From: Chloroflexota bacterium
Lineage (GTDB): Bacteria; Chloroflexota; Dormibacteria; Dormibacterales; Dormibacteraceae
Length of the DNA: 47,998 bases
Reading direction: 5' to 3'
NCBI GenBank assembly: GCA_005880945.1
Contig: VBIU01000087.1
Coordinates: forward strand, 1 to 47,998
Part shown: in pieces, positions 47,015 to 47,998 of the stretch
How the letters are laid out: each line of letters starts with the position of its first letter
How positions within the stretch are numbered: position 1 is the first letter of the stretch
Notes under the pieces: model-generated
The model's input: the letters and a program-made list of their open reading frames with translations, nothing else
Told to the model about the DNA's origin: nothing
Databases searched by the model: none
Program-made: the position numbers and the translations under genes

Positions 47015-47160
47015 TCCGCGTACCTCCCCAGGACCTATGTAGTGTGCCCTGTCCCCGGGTCCAGTTTACCCCCGCGCATGTCGGAGAAACTCATGGGTCC
47101 AGGTCGGGGCGTGGCACTAACAGGGCTGCGCGCGGGACAATGTGTTCGGGGGATTAGGCA

Positions 47161-47998
47161 GTGCCCGAGATGAGGATGATCGAGGCAGTCCGCGCCGCCA
47201 TCACCGAGGAGATGGAGCGCGACGAGCGCGTCGTGGTGATGGGCGAGGATGTCGGCCGGAAAGGCGGCGTGTTCGGAGCGACCGACGGCCTCTATGCGCG
47301 CTTCGGCGAGGCGCGGGTGCTGGATACGCCACTGGCTGAATCGGGCATCGTCGGAGTCGCGATCGGCGCAGCGCTCAACGGGCTCATTCCCATTGCCGAG
47401 ATCCAGTTCGCGGACTTCATTCACCCCGCCTTCGACCAGATAGTGAGCGAAGCGGCTCGCACACGCTACCGGTCCAATGGGGACTATTCGGTCCCGATCG
47501 TCATCCGGACCCCATTTGGTGGCGGCGTGCATGGCGGCCTCTACCACTCGCAGTCGATCGAGGCCTTCTACGCGCATGTGCCCGGCCTCAAGGTGGTGGT
47601 CCCGAGCATGCCCGCGGACGCGAAAGGACTGCTCAAGTCGGCGATTCGCGACCCCGACCCGGTCCTCTATCTCGAGCACAAGAAGGTTTACCGGCTGGTC
47701 GCCGAAGAGGTCCCCGATGGAGAGCACCTGGTGCCGATCGGACCCGCCGTGGTCCGGCGGGAAGGGACGAACCTGAGCTGCTTTGCCTGGGGTCTAATGA
47801 CGCATTACTGCCTGGAAGCAGCCGAGCAGCTGGCCGGCGACGGCGTGAGCGTGGAGGTCGTCGACCTGCGGACGCTGGCGCCCCTCGACCGCGACGCGAT
47901 CCTCGAATCGGTCCGCAAGACAGGCAAGGCGATGGTGGTCTACGAGGACAACCTCACCGGTGGCTTTGGCGCGGAGGTGTCCGCCATCATCTCCGAGC
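47161..47998 (+). CDS. 2-oxoacid dehydrogenase E1 component, beta subunit (partial)
   Basis: The 5' 279 codons, running off the right edge. Translation from GTG 47161 (MIEAVRAAITEEMERDERVV, GEDVGRKGGVFGATDGLY, PLAESGIVGVAIGAALNG, then EIQFADFIHPAFDQIV) is that of E1 beta of pyruvate or branched-chain 2-oxoacid dehydrogenase. The thiamin-diphosphate site uses the Glu in LAESGI. Pyruvate or branched chain cannot be told here. Divergent from whiA over a 146-bp spacer that shows no promoter I can name. Confidence 0.93.
   Translation, partial: MPEMRMIEAVRAAITEEMERDERVVVMGEDVGRKGGVFGATDGLYARFGEARVLDTPLAESGIVGVAIGAALNGLIPIAEIQFADFIHPAFDQIVSEAARTRYRSNGDYSVPIVIRTPFGGGVHGGLYHSQSIEAFYAHVPGLKVVVPSMPADAKGLLKSAIRDPDPVLYLEHKKVYRLVAEEVPDGEHLVPIGPAVVRREGTNLSCFAWGLMTHYCLEAAEQLAGDGVSVEVVDLRTLAPLDRDAILESVRKTGKAMVVYEDNLTGGFGAEVSAIISE

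Noticed and set aside
47015-47160. Sigma-70-like promoter between whiA and the E1-beta gene
   Set aside because: Only a weak GACAAT-like hexamer without a credible -35 at the right distance.

Overview
The window (47,998 bp, GC-rich, nearly all coding, mostly on the minus strand) looks like a chromosomal segment of a free-living, high-GC bacterium near the Chloroflexota/Dormibacterota/Actinomycetota group. The support is the whiA-gapA-pgk-tpiA-secG order, a membrane-anchored baseplate-J-like protein, many GTG/TTG starts and dense start/stop overlaps. The phylum is an inference; there is no rRNA or marker phylogeny here. I see no tRNA, rRNA, CRISPR array, insertion sequence or prophage.

Layout. 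1-3744: membrane-arm genes of a complex I-like enzyme (nuoJ-nuoK-nuoL-nuoM, minus; nuoM runs off the left edge). They have lost the charged residues normally needed for proton pumping. 3776-9863: a small membrane protein, a heterodimeric ABC exporter, an Mrr-like pseudonuclease, a CBS-pair protein and a histidine-rich exported protein. 9860-14373: a coupled series thrC - ThiS/MoaD-like carrier - NIL protein - remnant of a flavoprotein - mnmA - acetyltransferase - CopD - His-rich protein, with a hairpin-rich leader in front of thrC. 14615-16311: a divergent mutarotase-like gene and a secreted phosphoesterase.

16313-30441 is one minus-strand aromatic supercluster, almost every gene overlapping the next: trpE-G-D-C-F-B-A, aroH, aroF, tyrA, aroA, then a B3/B4 protein, a FAD oxidoreductase, a Nudix protein, an aldo/keto reductase and a MenC-like enzyme. 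It makes chorismate precursors and sends chorismate to Trp, Phe/Tyr and probably menaquinone. 30568-32829 carries an HhH-GPD protein, the baseplate-J-like protein and an alanine-rich acidic protein.

32899-39462 holds an NAD-linked formate dehydrogenase operon behind an SDR and an aminotransferase. Its catalytic subunit is interrupted by an in-frame TGA in the active-site motif. A SECIS hairpin sits immediately after it with the GGUCU apical loop 18 nt downstream, so this is a selenoprotein. The alpha subunit is also split: its N-terminal Fe-S half is a separate gene at the far end of the operon, behind a fused NuoE-NuoF subunit.

39472-46025 has a small conserved-looking ORF, a peptide-binding lipoprotein, secG, sodA and the lower-glycolysis genes gpmA-tpiA-pgk-gapA, headed by whiA (46094-47014). 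Divergent from whiA is the start of a pyruvate/branched-chain 2-oxoacid dehydrogenase E1-beta gene that runs off the right edge. Several genes appear to use near-cognate start codons (CTG for pgk and nuoL, ATT for whiA).
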